Origin: Nitrospirota bacterium
GTDB taxonomy: Bacteria; Nitrospirota; Thermodesulfovibrionia; Thermodesulfovibrionales; UBA6898
DNA: 35,000 bases
Direction of reading: 5' to 3'
NCBI GenBank assembly: GCA_021814475.1
Contig: JAKAIE010000027.1
Span: forward strand, 1-35,000
Position numbers and translations under genes: made by a program. The notes under the pieces are model-generated. The model did no database searches, was not told the origin of the DNA, and saw nothing but the letters and a program-made list of their open reading frames with translations. Positions 8,147 to 17,963 of this stretch are shown here, piece by piece (position 1 is the first letter of the stretch; every line of letters starts with the position of its first letter).

Positions 8147-9285
8147 CGATATTCTTGTCCGTCTTCCTGCTTCTCTACTGGAGTATGCATGCGTATCTTT
8201 TTTGTAAGCTGCGCGCCGCCTTCGCCCTCTCACGTGCCGGAACGATATCAGCCGTCGCCTTTCTTCTGCTGATGGTCTTTGCCCCGGTCTTTATCCGCTA
8301 TGCGGAGCGGGCCGGGATGGAGACTGTCGCGCGGGCGACTGCCTGGACGGGCTTTCTCTGGATGGGATGGCTGCTCCTGTTCTGCGCATCTGCTTTTTCG
8401 ATGGATATTTACCGCGGGATCATCTTTATTGCGGAACGGTTGACCGGCCAGGGGCTTGCGTCTATGTCAGTATCTACGGCAATCGCCTTTTTGCTGAGCT
8501 CAGGCCTGGCCCTGGCCACAGCGGCCTACGGCTTCTTCGAGGCGAGAAACGTGCGCGCGGAGCACCTGGAGGTGCCGACAACGAAGCTTCCCGAGGGCAT
8601 CGACCGGGTCCGTATTGCCCAGATCTCGGATGTCCATCTCGGGCTTATCCAGCGTGAACCCCTTTTGCGTCAGGTGGCCGAGATCGTGCAGAAGGAGAAC
8701 CCTGATATGCTGGTGTCGACAGGAGACCTCGTCGACGGGCAGATCTGTGCATATAATAATCTTTCCGCGATCCTTGCCGGGATCAGGCCCAGATACGGCA
8801 AGTTTGCCATCACCGGAAACCATGAATTCTACGCAGGGATCAAGGAGGCCAAGTGTTTTATCGAAGATGCGGGGTTCACGCTCCTGCGCGGCCAGAGGAT
8901 CAATCTCGGCAATATCATGACTATTGCAGGCGTAGACGATCCGGCTGTGCGCCAACTGAAGCTCGGCGCCCTGGTCAACGAAAAAGATCTTCTGGCAGAT
9001 GTGCCGGCTGAAAGGTTCAGGCTTCTGCTGAAACACCGCCCTTCTATCGACAAGGGTGCGATCGGGCTCTTTGACCTGCAGCTCTCGGGGCATGTGCATA
9101 AAGGTCAGATCTTCCCCTTCAGCATTCTGACGTGGCTGTACTATCCTCTTCAGTCGGGGTTTGCCGACCTGGGTGGCGGCAGTTCCCTGTATGTCAGCCG
9201 CGGGACCGGCACATGGGGGCCTCCGATCAGGGTCCTCTCGCCCCCCGAGGTGACGATCATCGATATAGTGAGAAGGGGGAAGTGA
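8143..9285 (+). CDS. Membrane-anchored metallophosphoesterase (YkuE-like)
   Basis: Protein of 380 residues. Four hydrophobic segments lie in the first 130 residues (about 1-22, 33-52, 66-86, 107-130). A calcineurin-like phosphoesterase domain follows with its full motif set: SDVH at 162-165, GDLVD at 194-198, GNHE at 225-228, and GHVHKGQ near residue 313. Such proteins bind two metals and hydrolyse phosphoesters; relatives include YkuE and lipid-linked pyrophosphatases, but the substrate is unknown. It is translationally coupled to the VOC gene by ATGA. Confidence 0.87.
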   Translation: MTIFLSVFLLLYWSMHAYLFCKLRAAFALSRAGTISAVAFLLLMVFAPVFIRYAERAGMETVARATAWTGFLWMGWLLLFCASAFSMDIYRGIIFIAERLTGQGLASMSVSTAIAFLLSSGLALATAAYGFFEARNVRAEHLEVPTTKLPEGIDRVRIAQISDVHLGLIQREPLLRQVAEIVQKENPDMLVSTGDLVDGQICAYNNLSAILAGIRPRYGKFAITGNHEFYAGIKEAKCFIEDAGFTLLRGQRINLGNIMTIAGVDDPAVRQLKLGALVNEKDLLADVPAERFRLLLKHRPSIDKGAIGLFDLQLSGHVHKGQIFPFSILTWLYYPLQSGFADLGGGSSLYVSRGTGTWGPPIRVLSPPEVTIIDIVRRGK

Positions 9286-9391
9286 ATGGCGATAACCGCA
9301 CCCTCCCTGCTCTGGCGCCTTTTGATGTTTTTTGTCATTCCGGCTTTTCCGGTATCCGTACGAAGGATATGCGAAAGACGCGAGGTAATTG

Positions 9392-11176
9392 ATGGACTCA
9401 CATAATGATTCCGGGGCATCGGCCCCAGAAGCTCCTTCCTGGAGAAGGCTTCTTCCTTTTATTCAGTGGCTTCCTGAGGTAACCCGCCGCAGCCTGAGGT
9501 CCGACCTGATCGCCGGGATGACCGGCGCGGTCATCGTCCTTCCTCAGGGGGTTGCCTTTGCGATCATCGCCGGCCTGCCTCCGGAGTACGGCCTTTATTC
9601 GGCGATCGTCCCGGCGATTATCGCCGCCCTCTTCGGGTCGTCCAGGCATCTCATCTCCGGTCCTACGACGGCGATATCGATCGTCATCTTCACTACTCTC
9701 AGCCCGATGGTGACCCCCTCGACGCCGGAATACATCCAGATGGCCCTGACCCTCACCTTCCTCGCCGGTCTCTTCCAGCTCGGCCTCGGTATCGCCCGGC
9801 TGGGGGCGCTCGTCAATTTCGTCTCCCACTCGGTGGTGGTGGGGTTCACCGCGGGCGCGTCGATCCTCATCGCAACAAGCCAGCTGAGCAATCTGCTCGG
9901 GATCGCCTCTCCGAAGAAGCATTCGTTTATCCATATCTGGTCGTATATCATCTCGAACCTGTCGGAGACGAACCCCTACGTTCTTTCTATCGGTCTCGTA
10001 ACGCTCCTTATCGCAGTTGCCTTTAAGGTCTTCAGGCCGAAGTTGCCCGGCATGCTGATCGCGATGATCGCAGGAAGCCTGATGGCACTGACACTGAGGG
10101 GCGCCGAACACGGGGTGCGCCTCGTCGGCTCCCTGCCCGCCCACCTGCCGCCCCTCTCCCACCCTGAGATTACGACCGCATCATTGAGGTTGCTGGCGCC
10201 GCCTGCCCTGGCCGTTGCCATGCTCGGTCTGGCAGAGGCGGTTTCGATCGCACGCGCGATGGCTTCCAAGTCCGAGCAGAGGATAGACAGCAACCAGGAG
10301 TTTATCGGACAGGGGCTTTCGAACATCATAGGGAGTTTCTTTTCGAGCTACGCGGCCTCGGGTTCGTTCACCCGGACCGGGGTGAACTACGAGGCAGGGG
10401 CAAAGACGCCCCTGGCAGCCGCCTTTGCGGCTGTCGCGCTGACCGGGATATTGCTGCTCATCGCCCCGCTGACAGCCTATCTCCCGATCGCCTCGATGGC
10501 GGGGATCCTCCTCCTGGTCGCCTACGGACTGATCGACACGCACCATATCACCTCGATCGTCAGGACGAGCAAGCCCGAGGCAGGTATACTGCTGGCGACA
10601 TTCCTGGCCACCCTCCTCGTCGAACTCGAATTTGCGATATACGTGGGTGTGATCCTTTCCCTGCTCCTTTATCTGAACCGCACCTCGCACCCGCATTTCG
10701 TGGTCCTCGCGCCGGACCCGGAAACGAAGAAAAAGAGCTTCATCAATATCGAGAAGAAGCCTCTTCCCGAATGTCCGCAGCTGAAGATCGTCAGGGTCGA
10801 CGGTTCTATCTTCTTCGGCGCGGTAAACCACGTTGCCGAAGAACTGGACCAGATTACCAGGAGGTTCCCTGAGCAGGCGCACATACTTATCGTCGGGGGA
10901 GGAATTAATTTCATCGACGTCGCAGGATGCCAGATGCTCAGCCAGGAGGCCCATCGCCTGAAGGTTAACGGAAGGCAGATATACCTCTGCTCGCTGAAGG
11001 GAGAGGTTGTCGAGGTGATGAAGAGGGGCGGCTGCATGAGGAGTATCGGGGATGAAAATATCTTTCACTCGAAGATCGAGGCGGTGAGAAAGATCGTTCC
11101 GAGACTCGACCAGGAGAGGTGCCGCGTCTGCAGGGCGCGGATCTTTGCCGAATGCGCCCGGATGCCGGGGGCATGA
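9392..11176 (+). CDS. SulP family anion permease with C-terminal STAS domain
   Basis: Protein of 594 residues. The N-terminal 400 residues hold the 10-14 helices of the SLC26/SulP family with characteristic stretches VLPQGVAFAIIAGLPPEYGLYSAIVP and HLISGPTTAIS. A cytoplasmic STAS domain follows at about 455-560. These carriers transport sulfate, bicarbonate or other anions, and the sequence does not settle the substrate. The tail after the STAS domain carries ERCRVCRARIFAEC, a CxxC-plus-Cys motif unusual for SulP. ATG 9392 is favoured over TTG 9389 by GAGG 6 bases upstream. Confidence 0.9.
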   Translation: MDSHNDSGASAPEAPSWRRLLPFIQWLPEVTRRSLRSDLIAGMTGAVIVLPQGVAFAIIAGLPPEYGLYSAIVPAIIAALFGSSRHLISGPTTAISIVIFTTLSPMVTPSTPEYIQMALTLTFLAGLFQLGLGIARLGALVNFVSHSVVVGFTAGASILIATSQLSNLLGIASPKKHSFIHIWSYIISNLSETNPYVLSIGLVTLLIAVAFKVFRPKLPGMLIAMIAGSLMALTLRGAEHGVRLVGSLPAHLPPLSHPEITTASLRLLAPPALAVAMLGLAEAVSIARAMASKSEQRIDSNQEFIGQGLSNIIGSFFSSYAASGSFTRTGVNYEAGAKTPLAAAFAAVALTGILLLIAPLTAYLPIASMAGILLLVAYGLIDTHHITSIVRTSKPEAGILLATFLATLLVELEFAIYVGVILSLLLYLNRTSHPHFVVLAPDPETKKKSFINIEKKPLPECPQLKIVRVDGSIFFGAVNHVAEELDQITRRFPEQAHILIVGGGINFIDVAGCQMLSQEAHRLKVNGRQIYLCSLKGEVVEVMKRGGCMRSIGDENIFHSKIEAVRKIVPRLDQERCRVCRARIFAECARMPGA

Positions 11177-11240
11177 GAAGACCGGCAATAAGGGGATCGG
11201 GAGGGCGAGTGAGCGGTTATACCGGGGAGTCTATCGTATT

Positions 11241-11281
11241 AAATAAGGCATCATCCCTTGCTTGATGAGTATGCCATTATT
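11241..11281. terminator. Imperfect inverted repeat between convergent genes
   Basis: An arm containing AATAAGGCATCATC and a second arm containing GATGAGTATGCCATTATT form an imperfect stem between the ends of the SulP and HIT genes. It could serve as a weak bidirectional terminator. The flanks are not strongly T-rich. Confidence 0.3.
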
Positions 11282-11289
11282 CAGGTCTC

Positions 11290-11637
11290 TCAGCCCGGGG
11301 GCCAGTGCATCGGCCTTCCGCCGAGCAGGTGGAGATGGATATGGTAGACGGTCTGGCCTGACTCAGGGTTCGTATTCATGACCAGGCGGAACCCGCGTTC
11401 GGCGATGCCCCGCGCGCGCGCGAGCGCGCTTGCGGCCTCGAACAACCTTCCGATGAGCCCGTGATCCTCAGGACCGATCTCGAGTGTGGTCGCGATATGT
11501 TTCTTCGGGATGACAAGCAAATGCACCGGCGCCTGCGGGTTGATATCCTCGAATGCAAGGAGGTCGTCATCCTCATGGACGATGCGGGCCGGGATCTTCT
11601 TCTGGATGATCTTGCAGAAAAGGCAGTCGTGCGTCAC
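11290..11637 (-). CDS. HIT family protein (Hint-like nucleotide hydrolase)
   Basis: Protein of 115 residues. The histidine triad HIHLHLL near the end and the N-terminal CLFCKI motif place it in the Hint branch of HIT proteins, which hydrolyse nucleoside phosphoramidates such as AMP-lysine. The start is GTG 11637, overlapping the hisE stop (GTGA). It is the last gene of the PF04008-hisI-hisE-HIT unit. A HIT protein downstream of two histidine biosynthesis genes is a loose nucleotide-metabolism association only. Confidence 0.9.
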   Translation of the reverse strand: MTHDCLFCKIIQKKIPARIVHEDDDLLAFEDINPQAPVHLLVIPKKHIATTLEIGPEDHGLIGRLFEAASALARARGIAERGFRLVMNTNPESGQTVYHIHLHLLGGRPMHWPPG

Positions 11638-11924
11638 TCTTTCCCCCTAGTGCCGAAACGTGACTCGAACTCCAGATACACGTCCGCAGGGGTGATGCCG
11701 TCTTCGGCCATCAGCACGAGGCAGTGAAACCAGAGGTCAGTGATCTCCCTGATCGTCTGGTCCCTGTCGGGGTCCTTTGCGGCGATCACCACCTCGGTTG
11801 CCTCTTCCCCGATCTTTTTCAGTACCGCATTCTTCCCCTTCGAAAGCAGGGACGAGACGTAGGACCCCGCAGGCATGGTCCTCCGGCGTTCCTGGATCAC
11901 GGCGTAGACATCGTCGAGGATCAT
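11634..11924 (-). CDS. hisE: Phosphoribosyl-ATP pyrophosphatase
   Basis: Protein of 96 residues catalysing step 2 of histidine synthesis (PR-ATP to PR-AMP plus PPi). It shows the MazG-like all-helical pattern [15 protein letters not shown], with acidic metal ligands, and [15 protein letters not shown]. It is separate from hisI rather than fused. The start overlaps the hisI stop and the stop overlaps the HIT start, so the three are translated as a coupled unit. Confidence 0.93.
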   Translation of the reverse strand: MILDDVYAVIQERRRTMPAGSYVSSLLSKGKNAVLKKIGEEATEVVIAAKDPDRDQTIREITDLWFHCLVLMAEDGITPADVYLEFESRFGTRGKE

Positions 11925-12295
11925 TTCTTCCCGTAGACGTCGTCAGCCGAAAAGACGGCATCGCTCAGCTCTCTGCCGGAGATGTCGGTATAAAAACATG
12001 AACGGTGTCCGGTATGGCACGCGCCAGGGCCCTTCTGGTCAACCTTGATCAGGAGGGTGTCCTTATCGCAGTCATACAGTATCGACTTCACGGACTGCAC
12101 ATGGCCGGACGTCTCGCCCTTCTTCCAGAATTTCGAACGGGACCTCGACCAGAAATGGGTATACCCCGTTTCGATCGTTTTCCCGAGCGCCTCCCGGTTC
12201 ATATAAGCCATCATCAGGACCTCGTGGGTCTGGACGTCCTGGATGATGGCGGGGATGAGCCCGTGGCTGTCGTATTTCAAATCAGGTATTGTCAT
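11921..12295 (-). CDS. hisI: Phosphoribosyl-AMP cyclohydrolase
   Basis: Protein of 124 residues catalysing step 3 of histidine synthesis. It has the conserved [12 protein letters not shown] and [18 protein letters not shown] stretches, the DCDKDTLL metal site and the zinc ligand region [12 protein letters not shown]. The length is that of the mono-functional enzyme. It follows the PF04008 gene by 9 bases and overlaps hisE by 4. The rest of the his pathway is not in the window. Confidence 0.95.
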   Translation of the reverse strand: MTIPDLKYDSHGLIPAIIQDVQTHEVLMMAYMNREALGKTIETGYTHFWSRSRSKFWKKGETSGHVQSVKSILYDCDKDTLLIKVDQKGPGACHTGHRSCFYTDISGRELSDAVFSADDVYGKK

Positions 12296-12304
12296 ATATC
12301 GCTC

Positions 12305-12787
12305 CTACAGTTTATATCCGATTTTCCGGAGGAATTCCTTCCGGAGGCACTTGTCCTCCGGCGTCTCGACGCCGCGGGGAGGAAAACCATCGATCACTCC
12401 CATGATCCCCCTGCCCTGTGCAGTCTCCGCAACGACCACCTCAACGGGGTTCGCCGTTGCGCAGTATATGCCGCAGACCTCGGGGCACTGCTTGACCTGG
12501 TTCAGGACGTTGATCGGGAAGGCCCCCTTGAGCAGGACGCAAAAGACATGGCCGGCTCCGATCGCCTGGAGGTTCCTGATGGAGAGGTCCGTCAGTTCGC
12601 TATCATTGCCCTCGGTGCGGATGAGGCATGGTCCGGAGGCCTCGCTGAAGGCGATCCCGAACCGGGCCTGCGGCACTGTCGTTGCGATGATCTCATAGAG
12701 GTCCTCAGCGGTTTTGATGAAGTGGGTCTGGCCCAAAATCATATTGCAGTCAGCAGGAATTTCTATAGAAACTGCACTCAGCTGCAT
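12305..12787 (-). CDS. PF04008 'adenosine-specific kinase' family protein
   Basis: Protein of 160 residues resembling the PF04008 family, often labelled adenosine-specific kinase from structural work on archaeal members. Conserved-looking stretches include NMILGQTHFIKTAEDLYE, FGIAFSEASGPCLIR, GHVFCVLLKGAFPINVL, and TANPVEVVVAETAQGRGIMGVIDG. Enzymatic activity is not well established for the family. ATG 12787 has GAGGAGG 5 bases upstream. It heads a unit with hisI, hisE and HIT; the adenine-nucleotide theme may reflect shared metabolism, which is inference. Confidence 0.82.
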   Translation of the reverse strand: MQLSAVSIEIPADCNMILGQTHFIKTAEDLYEIIATTVPQARFGIAFSEASGPCLIRTEGNDSELTDLSIRNLQAIGAGHVFCVLLKGAFPINVLNQVKQCPEVCGIYCATANPVEVVVAETAQGRGIMGVIDGFPPRGVETPEDKCLRKEFLRKIGYKL

Positions 12788-12831
12788 GGCATCCTCCTCA
12801 CAGGGCGTATCCAATACTATACATATTGATA

Positions 12832-12840
12832 TGCTATAAT
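12832..12840 (+). promoter_or_regulatory. Extended -10 promoter of DUF4390-ntrY-ntrX operon
   Basis: TGCTATAAT, a perfect -10 hexamer with the extended TGn, sits 33 bases upstream of the DUF4390 start. The -35 position has no good match, as is usual for extended -10 promoters. Confidence 0.45.
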
Positions 12841-12873
12841 TGAAATAAATTTTTCTGGAGATGTCAACTCCGC

Positions 12874-13431
12874 ATGTCACGATTTCTCGCGATCCCGGTG
12901 TTATTGTTTCTGGCACTGTTGCCGGCCCAGGCAGAGGGACTTTCGATTACCGGGCCGGATGTCCGGATCGTCAATAACGATATATACGTATCCTTCACCT
13001 TTGTTCCCGACGATAAAACGGTCAGGGAGATACAGGACGGCCTTGATAAGGAATTCCGCATGTACGCCGATCTTTTTAGGGTCTGGCAGGGCTGGTCGGA
13101 CGAGTTTGTCACCGGCAAGTTTTCCGCACGCACATTGAAGTCCGACCCGATCAAGAAGGAATATGTGATGAGTTCATTCGACGGCCAGACGATCGTGGAG
13201 AAGCGGTTTAGATCGTTCGAATCGATGATGGGGGCTGCCCTGAGCGTCAGGGACCTCAGGCTGGCGAACATTCGGGAACTCGCGCCGGGTCAGTATTTTG
13301 TCAGGATCACGGTCGAATCGAAGACCAGAAAACTCCCGCCGATCATCGGCCGTCTCCTCATCTTTGTCCAGGACAATGAATTCAGGATAAAGAAGGATTC
13401 CCCATTACTCCAGATCGAAGGCATCCGGTGA
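12874..13431 (+). CDS. DUF4390 secreted protein
   Basis: Protein of 185 residues with a clear signal peptide (hydrophobic 3-18, cleavage probably after QAEG or AQA). The mature domain resembles DUF4390, a family often encoded directly upstream of NtrY-type kinases. A role as a periplasmic partner of the kinase is inferred from neighbourhood only. The stop overlaps the kinase start (GTGA at 13428-13431). Confidence 0.78.
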   Translation: MSRFLAIPVLLFLALLPAQAEGLSITGPDVRIVNNDIYVSFTFVPDDKTVREIQDGLDKEFRMYADLFRVWQGWSDEFVTGKFSARTLKSDPIKKEYVMSSFDGQTIVEKRFRSFESMMGAALSVRDLRLANIRELAPGQYFVRITVESKTRKLPPIIGRLLIFVQDNEFRIKKDSPLLQIEGIR

Positions 13432-15467
13432 AAAAGAACCTGCGGTTCATGGCGCTCTCGGCTGTCGGTGTGGTCCTGATCATCGCCGCCTTTGTGATCG
13501 AACTCCACTACATGCGGCTGGAGAATGTTACGTTTTTTACCAAGCTCATCATCTTCATTCTGCTCAATCTGAACCTCATCGCCCTGCTGACGTTAATGTT
13601 TTTCGTCTCGAAAAGCCTTTTCAAGGTATACCTCGAACGAAAGAACAGGGTGCTCGGCTATAAGTTCAAGACCCGGTTCGTGATAGTCCTGGTCGTACTG
13701 ACTATGATCCCCTCGATACTTCTCTTTGTGGTCTCGATCAGCGTGATCACGCGATACCTTGACCGGTGGTTCGATCCCCAGGTTCGGCAGCCACTCACGC
13801 TCTCGATCGATATTGCAAAGGCAGCCTACGAAATGGAACGGGAGCAGGCCCTGCGGTATGCCCAGTCTCTGGCATCAGGAGGAAAGCTCGACAGCACGTA
13901 TACGGTACAGCATCTTGTGAGGGTTCCCGACGATGCGTCCGAGACGGTCAAGGCGGGGTTCGAAGGCAAGGCCGACGTCGAGGTGATCTCGGACGACAAC
14001 GGTGATATCATCCGGGCGGTTGCCCCTGAATTCAGAGAGGGCAGACAGACCGGGGTTGTGGTGGTCGAATCTCTTATGAGTCCCGTGATCAGCGGAAATG
14101 TCGAGGCGATCAAGGGCGCCTACAGGAACTATCAGACCCTTGAACTATGGAAGACGCCAATCAAGGTCAACTATATCCTGATCCTAAGTTTCTTTACCCT
14201 CATGGCGGTCTTCATGGCCCTATGGGTAGCTCTCAGGGTGGCGCGCGGTATCACCGATCCGATCCAGATGCTCGCGCAGGCGACCGAAGATGTTGCCCGG
14301 GGCAATCTCGATGCGATTGTCGAGAGCACGAGGGAGGACGAGATCGGCCTGCTGATGAAGTCCTTCAATAATATGGTCCGGGAATTGAGGGAGAGCAAGG
14401 AGTCGCTCCAGCGCGCGCTGAAGGAGTCTGACAGGCGGCGGCTCATTATCGAAAATATCCTCGACAACATCAATTCCGGGGTCATCTCGCTCGATCCCGC
14501 CGGGAATATCCTGACGATCAATAACGCCGCCTGCCGCATCCTTCATCTTTCTCCAGGGATGATCATCGGCGAGAACTATTCGGCACTCCTTGAGACGCTG
14601 CATTCGGACGAGCTGAAGGAGGCGGTCAAGCAGGTGAGGATCCGCGACTCACGGATTGTCGAAAGGGAGTTCCGGGTTTCTGTCGGCGACAACCGGATTC
14701 TTCTCAGGATATTCATGACGGCGCTCGGGGATGTAGATGATTTTCTCGGCACGCTGGTGGTCTTCGACGATATGACCGAACTGGTGAGGGCGCAGAGGGC
14801 GCTTGCCTGGCAGGAAGTCGCCCGGAGAATAGCCCACGAGATCAAGAACCCGCTGACCCCGATCAAGCTCTCGACAGATCATATGATAAAAAAATGGAGC
14901 AATCAGGACAGCGATTTCGGGAAGGTCTTCGAGCGGTCGACAAAGACGATCATCAAGGAGGTGGAAAGCCTGAAGCGGCTTGTCGACGAGTTTTCCCGGT
15001 TCGGCAAGATGCCGGAGATCAGGAAGTCGCCTACAAGGATCTCGGCGATACTCGAGAATGTCGTGAACCTCTACGGCGACTACAGGGAGGTGACGATCCG
15101 GACGGTCCTGCCTGCTTCTGAACCGCTTGTCGATCTGGATGCCGAACAGTTCAAAAGGGTTATAATAAACATCGTGGATAACGCGATTCAGGCGATGCAG
15201 TCGAAGGGGAATATAATAATAACCATACGTCATGAGCGGGCGGCAAACCGGGTCTTCGTCGAGATCGCGGACGACGGTCCCGGTATCAGGGAGGAGGACC
15301 GTGAAAAGCTGTTTCTCCCCTATTTTTCGACGAAGAAGGACGGTACAGGGCTCGGGCTTGCGATCGCGAGCAAGATTATCACGGAGCACAGGGGGTATAT
15401 CCGCATAGGCGACAATACACCGCAGGGTACGATCTTTTCGATAGAACTCCCTGTCAGGGAGGGATAG
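13428..15467 (+). CDS. ntrY: NtrY-like membrane sensor histidine kinase
   Basis: Protein of 679 residues. Hydrophobic helices lie at about 7-27, 38-61 and 84-107, then an extracytoplasmic region, a fourth helix near 245-268, a HAMP domain (VARGITDPIQMLAQATEDVARG), a PAS domain (about 335-440), HisKA with phospho-His470 in AHEIKNPLTPIK, and a HATPase domain with N-box NIVDNAIQAM and G-boxes DDGPGI and GTGLGLAI. This is the NtrY architecture; NtrYX systems respond to nitrogen or redox state in proteobacteria, but the signal here is unknown. The start is GTG 13428. The response regulator starts immediately after the stop. Confidence 0.9.
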   Translation: MKKNLRFMALSAVGVVLIIAAFVIELHYMRLENVTFFTKLIIFILLNLNLIALLTLMFFVSKSLFKVYLERKNRVLGYKFKTRFVIVLVVLTMIPSILLFVVSISVITRYLDRWFDPQVRQPLTLSIDIAKAAYEMEREQALRYAQSLASGGKLDSTYTVQHLVRVPDDASETVKAGFEGKADVEVISDDNGDIIRAVAPEFREGRQTGVVVVESLMSPVISGNVEAIKGAYRNYQTLELWKTPIKVNYILILSFFTLMAVFMALWVALRVARGITDPIQMLAQATEDVARGNLDAIVESTREDEIGLLMKSFNNMVRELRESKESLQRALKESDRRRLIIENILDNINSGVISLDPAGNILTINNAACRILHLSPGMIIGENYSALLETLHSDELKEAVKQVRIRDSRIVEREFRVSVGDNRILLRIFMTALGDVDDFLGTLVVFDDMTELVRAQRALAWQEVARRIAHEIKNPLTPIKLSTDHMIKKWSNQDSDFGKVFERSTKTIIKEVESLKRLVDEFSRFGKMPEIRKSPTRISAILENVVNLYGDYREVTIRTVLPASEPLVDLDAEQFKRVIINIVDNAIQAMQSKGNIIITIRHERAANRVFVEIADDGPGIREEDREKLFLPYFSTKKDGTGLGLAIASKIITEHRGYIRIGDNTPQGTIFSIELPVREG

Positions 15468-16811
<1,344 letters not shown>

Positions 16812-16832
16812 CCCGGCCTAGTCTTCACACAA

Positions 16833-16869
16833 ATAAAAAAGGCCAGGGTATTTACCCTGGCCTTTTTTA
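16833..16869. terminator. Bidirectional Rho-independent terminator
   Basis: Stem GGCCAGGGT/ACCCTGGCC around a 4-base loop (16841-16862), with A6 before and T6 after. On the plus strand it ends the DUF4390-ntrY-ntrX operon; on the minus strand it ends tRNA-Leu. Confidence 0.92.
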
Positions 16870-16871
16870 TT

Positions 16872-16958
16872 TGGTGCCGAAGGGGGGACTCGAACCCCCA
16901 CAGCGTTTCCACCGCTAGAACCTGAATCTAGTGCGTCTGCCAATTCCGCCACTTCGGC
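16872..16958 (-). tRNA. tRNA-Leu (anticodon CAG)
   Basis: 87 bases with a long variable arm, as expected for a class II tRNA. The acceptor GCCGAAG pairs with CTTCGGC. The anticodon stem CTAGA/TCTAG holds the loop TTCAGGT (CAG). The T-loop is TTCGAGT, and CCA is encoded. It reads CTG codons. Confidence 0.95.
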
Positions 16959-16967
16959 AATCAAGCT

Positions 16968-16996
16968 ATAATACTTCCATAAAAAAATCCTGTCAA
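16968..16996 (-). promoter_or_regulatory. tRNA-Leu promoter, consensus sigma-70 type
   Basis: Minus strand TTGACA (16991-16996), a 17-base spacer, then TATTAT (16968-16973), ten bases upstream of the tRNA 5' end. The -35 box is part of the dsbC-like gene's terminator hairpin. Confidence 0.8.
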
Positions 16997-17011
16997 TTAA
17001 ACAGGATTTTT
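16981..17011 (-). terminator. Rho-independent terminator of the dsbC-like gene
   Basis: A perfect 11-base stem (AAAAATCCTGT with its complement, 16983-16993 and 17001-17011) with a 7-base loop, followed on the minus strand by a run of T. It starts 24 bases after the stop of the DsbC-like gene. Confidence 0.85.
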
Positions 17012-17034
17012 CTGCAACAGTCCGAAACTGAGAA

Positions 17035-17808
17035 CTATTTCTTGTCTACCTCTTCGATGATCTTGTCTGCGTCTAGGGCTGCGGCTATCAACTTGCCATT
17101 AGGAAAGATAAGGGAAGGGGTGCCGGAGATCCCAAGCTTTTCCCCGAGTTTGATGTTTTCGTCAATGATCTTTGTGTCACATTTCGGATCAGGTATAGGC
17201 TTCTTCGCAAAGGCGTCGTCGAGCATCGCAAGCGAATGTGCGCAGGCGATAGCCTTTGCCTTCCTTGCTGCATCCGGATGCATCGGCAGGGGGAAGAGCT
17301 TGATAAAGAAGGCGATATCCTTCCTCTTTTCGACTACCTTTTTCATCTCCTGGTGCAGTTTGCCGCAGAACGGACAGTCGGGGTCGGAAAAGACAATGAT
17401 CTTGTGCTTCGCGTCCTTGTCTCCCAAGACAAATGCATCTCCGAGCGGGATGGCTGCTACATCTATCTTGTTGACGACTTCGTAGCTTGCCTGGGTATAG
17501 TTCTTTCTGGTCTGGATATCGATGATGCTCCCGGCGATCAGGTTCTTCTTGCCGAAATCTATATACATGATGCCCTTTTTGTTCCCGGCCTCTACGGCGA
17601 TCTCCCAGAGCCCATTGATCGGACCGTTTTTTACTCCAAGTATCTTGACATCGGGAATGATAGCCTTCAGGACATCTCTGGCCTGTTCGGCGTTAAGGGT
17701 GTGGCATTTTGCACAATCCTGTTCCCCTTTTGCAAAGGCGAACGCCTGATGATGACTTACGGTAATTGCAAGGGCTATAGTGATGGCGGATAAGAGTAAT
17801 TTTTTCAT
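17035..17808 (-). CDS. Secreted DsbC/DsbG-like protein with N-terminal CxxCH motif
   Basis: Protein of 257 residues with a signal peptide (hydrophobic 4-17, cleavage probably after HQAFA near 24). CAKCH follows at 32-36, close to the mature N-terminus and identical to a c-type haem site. Next come a DsbC-like dimerisation region (about 45-115) and a thioredoxin fold with active site DPDC145-P-F-C148 and cis-proline segment SGTPSLIF. DsbC/G proteins isomerise wrong disulfides or protect single thiols in the periplasm. The added CxxCH may bind haem or may be a second redox dithiol. ATG 17808 is preferred; GTG 17814 is possible. Confidence 0.85.
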   Translation of the reverse strand: MKKLLLSAITIALAITVSHHQAFAFAKGEQDCAKCHTLNAEQARDVLKAIIPDVKILGVKNGPINGLWEIAVEAGNKKGIMYIDFGKKNLIAGSIIDIQTRKNYTQASYEVVNKIDVAAIPLGDAFVLGDKDAKHKIIVFSDPDCPFCGKLHQEMKKVVEKRKDIAFFIKLFPLPMHPDAARKAKAIACAHSLAMLDDAFAKKPIPDPKCDTKIIDENIKLGEKLGISGTPSLIFPNGKLIAAALDADKIIEEVDKK

Positions 17809-17963
17809 ATTCACATGATAGCACCAACGGAAATGAAAAGTAAAGAAATCCTGAAATATCTCGTCAGTTTCATAAAACCCTTTGTTATTGAATGATTTTT
17901 TCCATATCTGCTATAACGCAGCACCTTTTGCCCATCAGCGCGGCGAGTCGTGGGATATAGGAA

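Noticed and set aside
9286-9410. A short frame of about 39 codons between the metallophosphoesterase and SulP genes, with a piece resembling dispersed 'TCATTCCGGC' repeats.
   Set aside because: No good ribosome site, it overlaps the SulP start, and the repeat-like piece lacks the second arm.
10181-11188. 335-codon minus-strand frame over the SulP gene.
   Set aside because: Antisense shadow; the composition is rich in Arg, His and Asp with no domain, while the plus strand encodes SulP-STAS.
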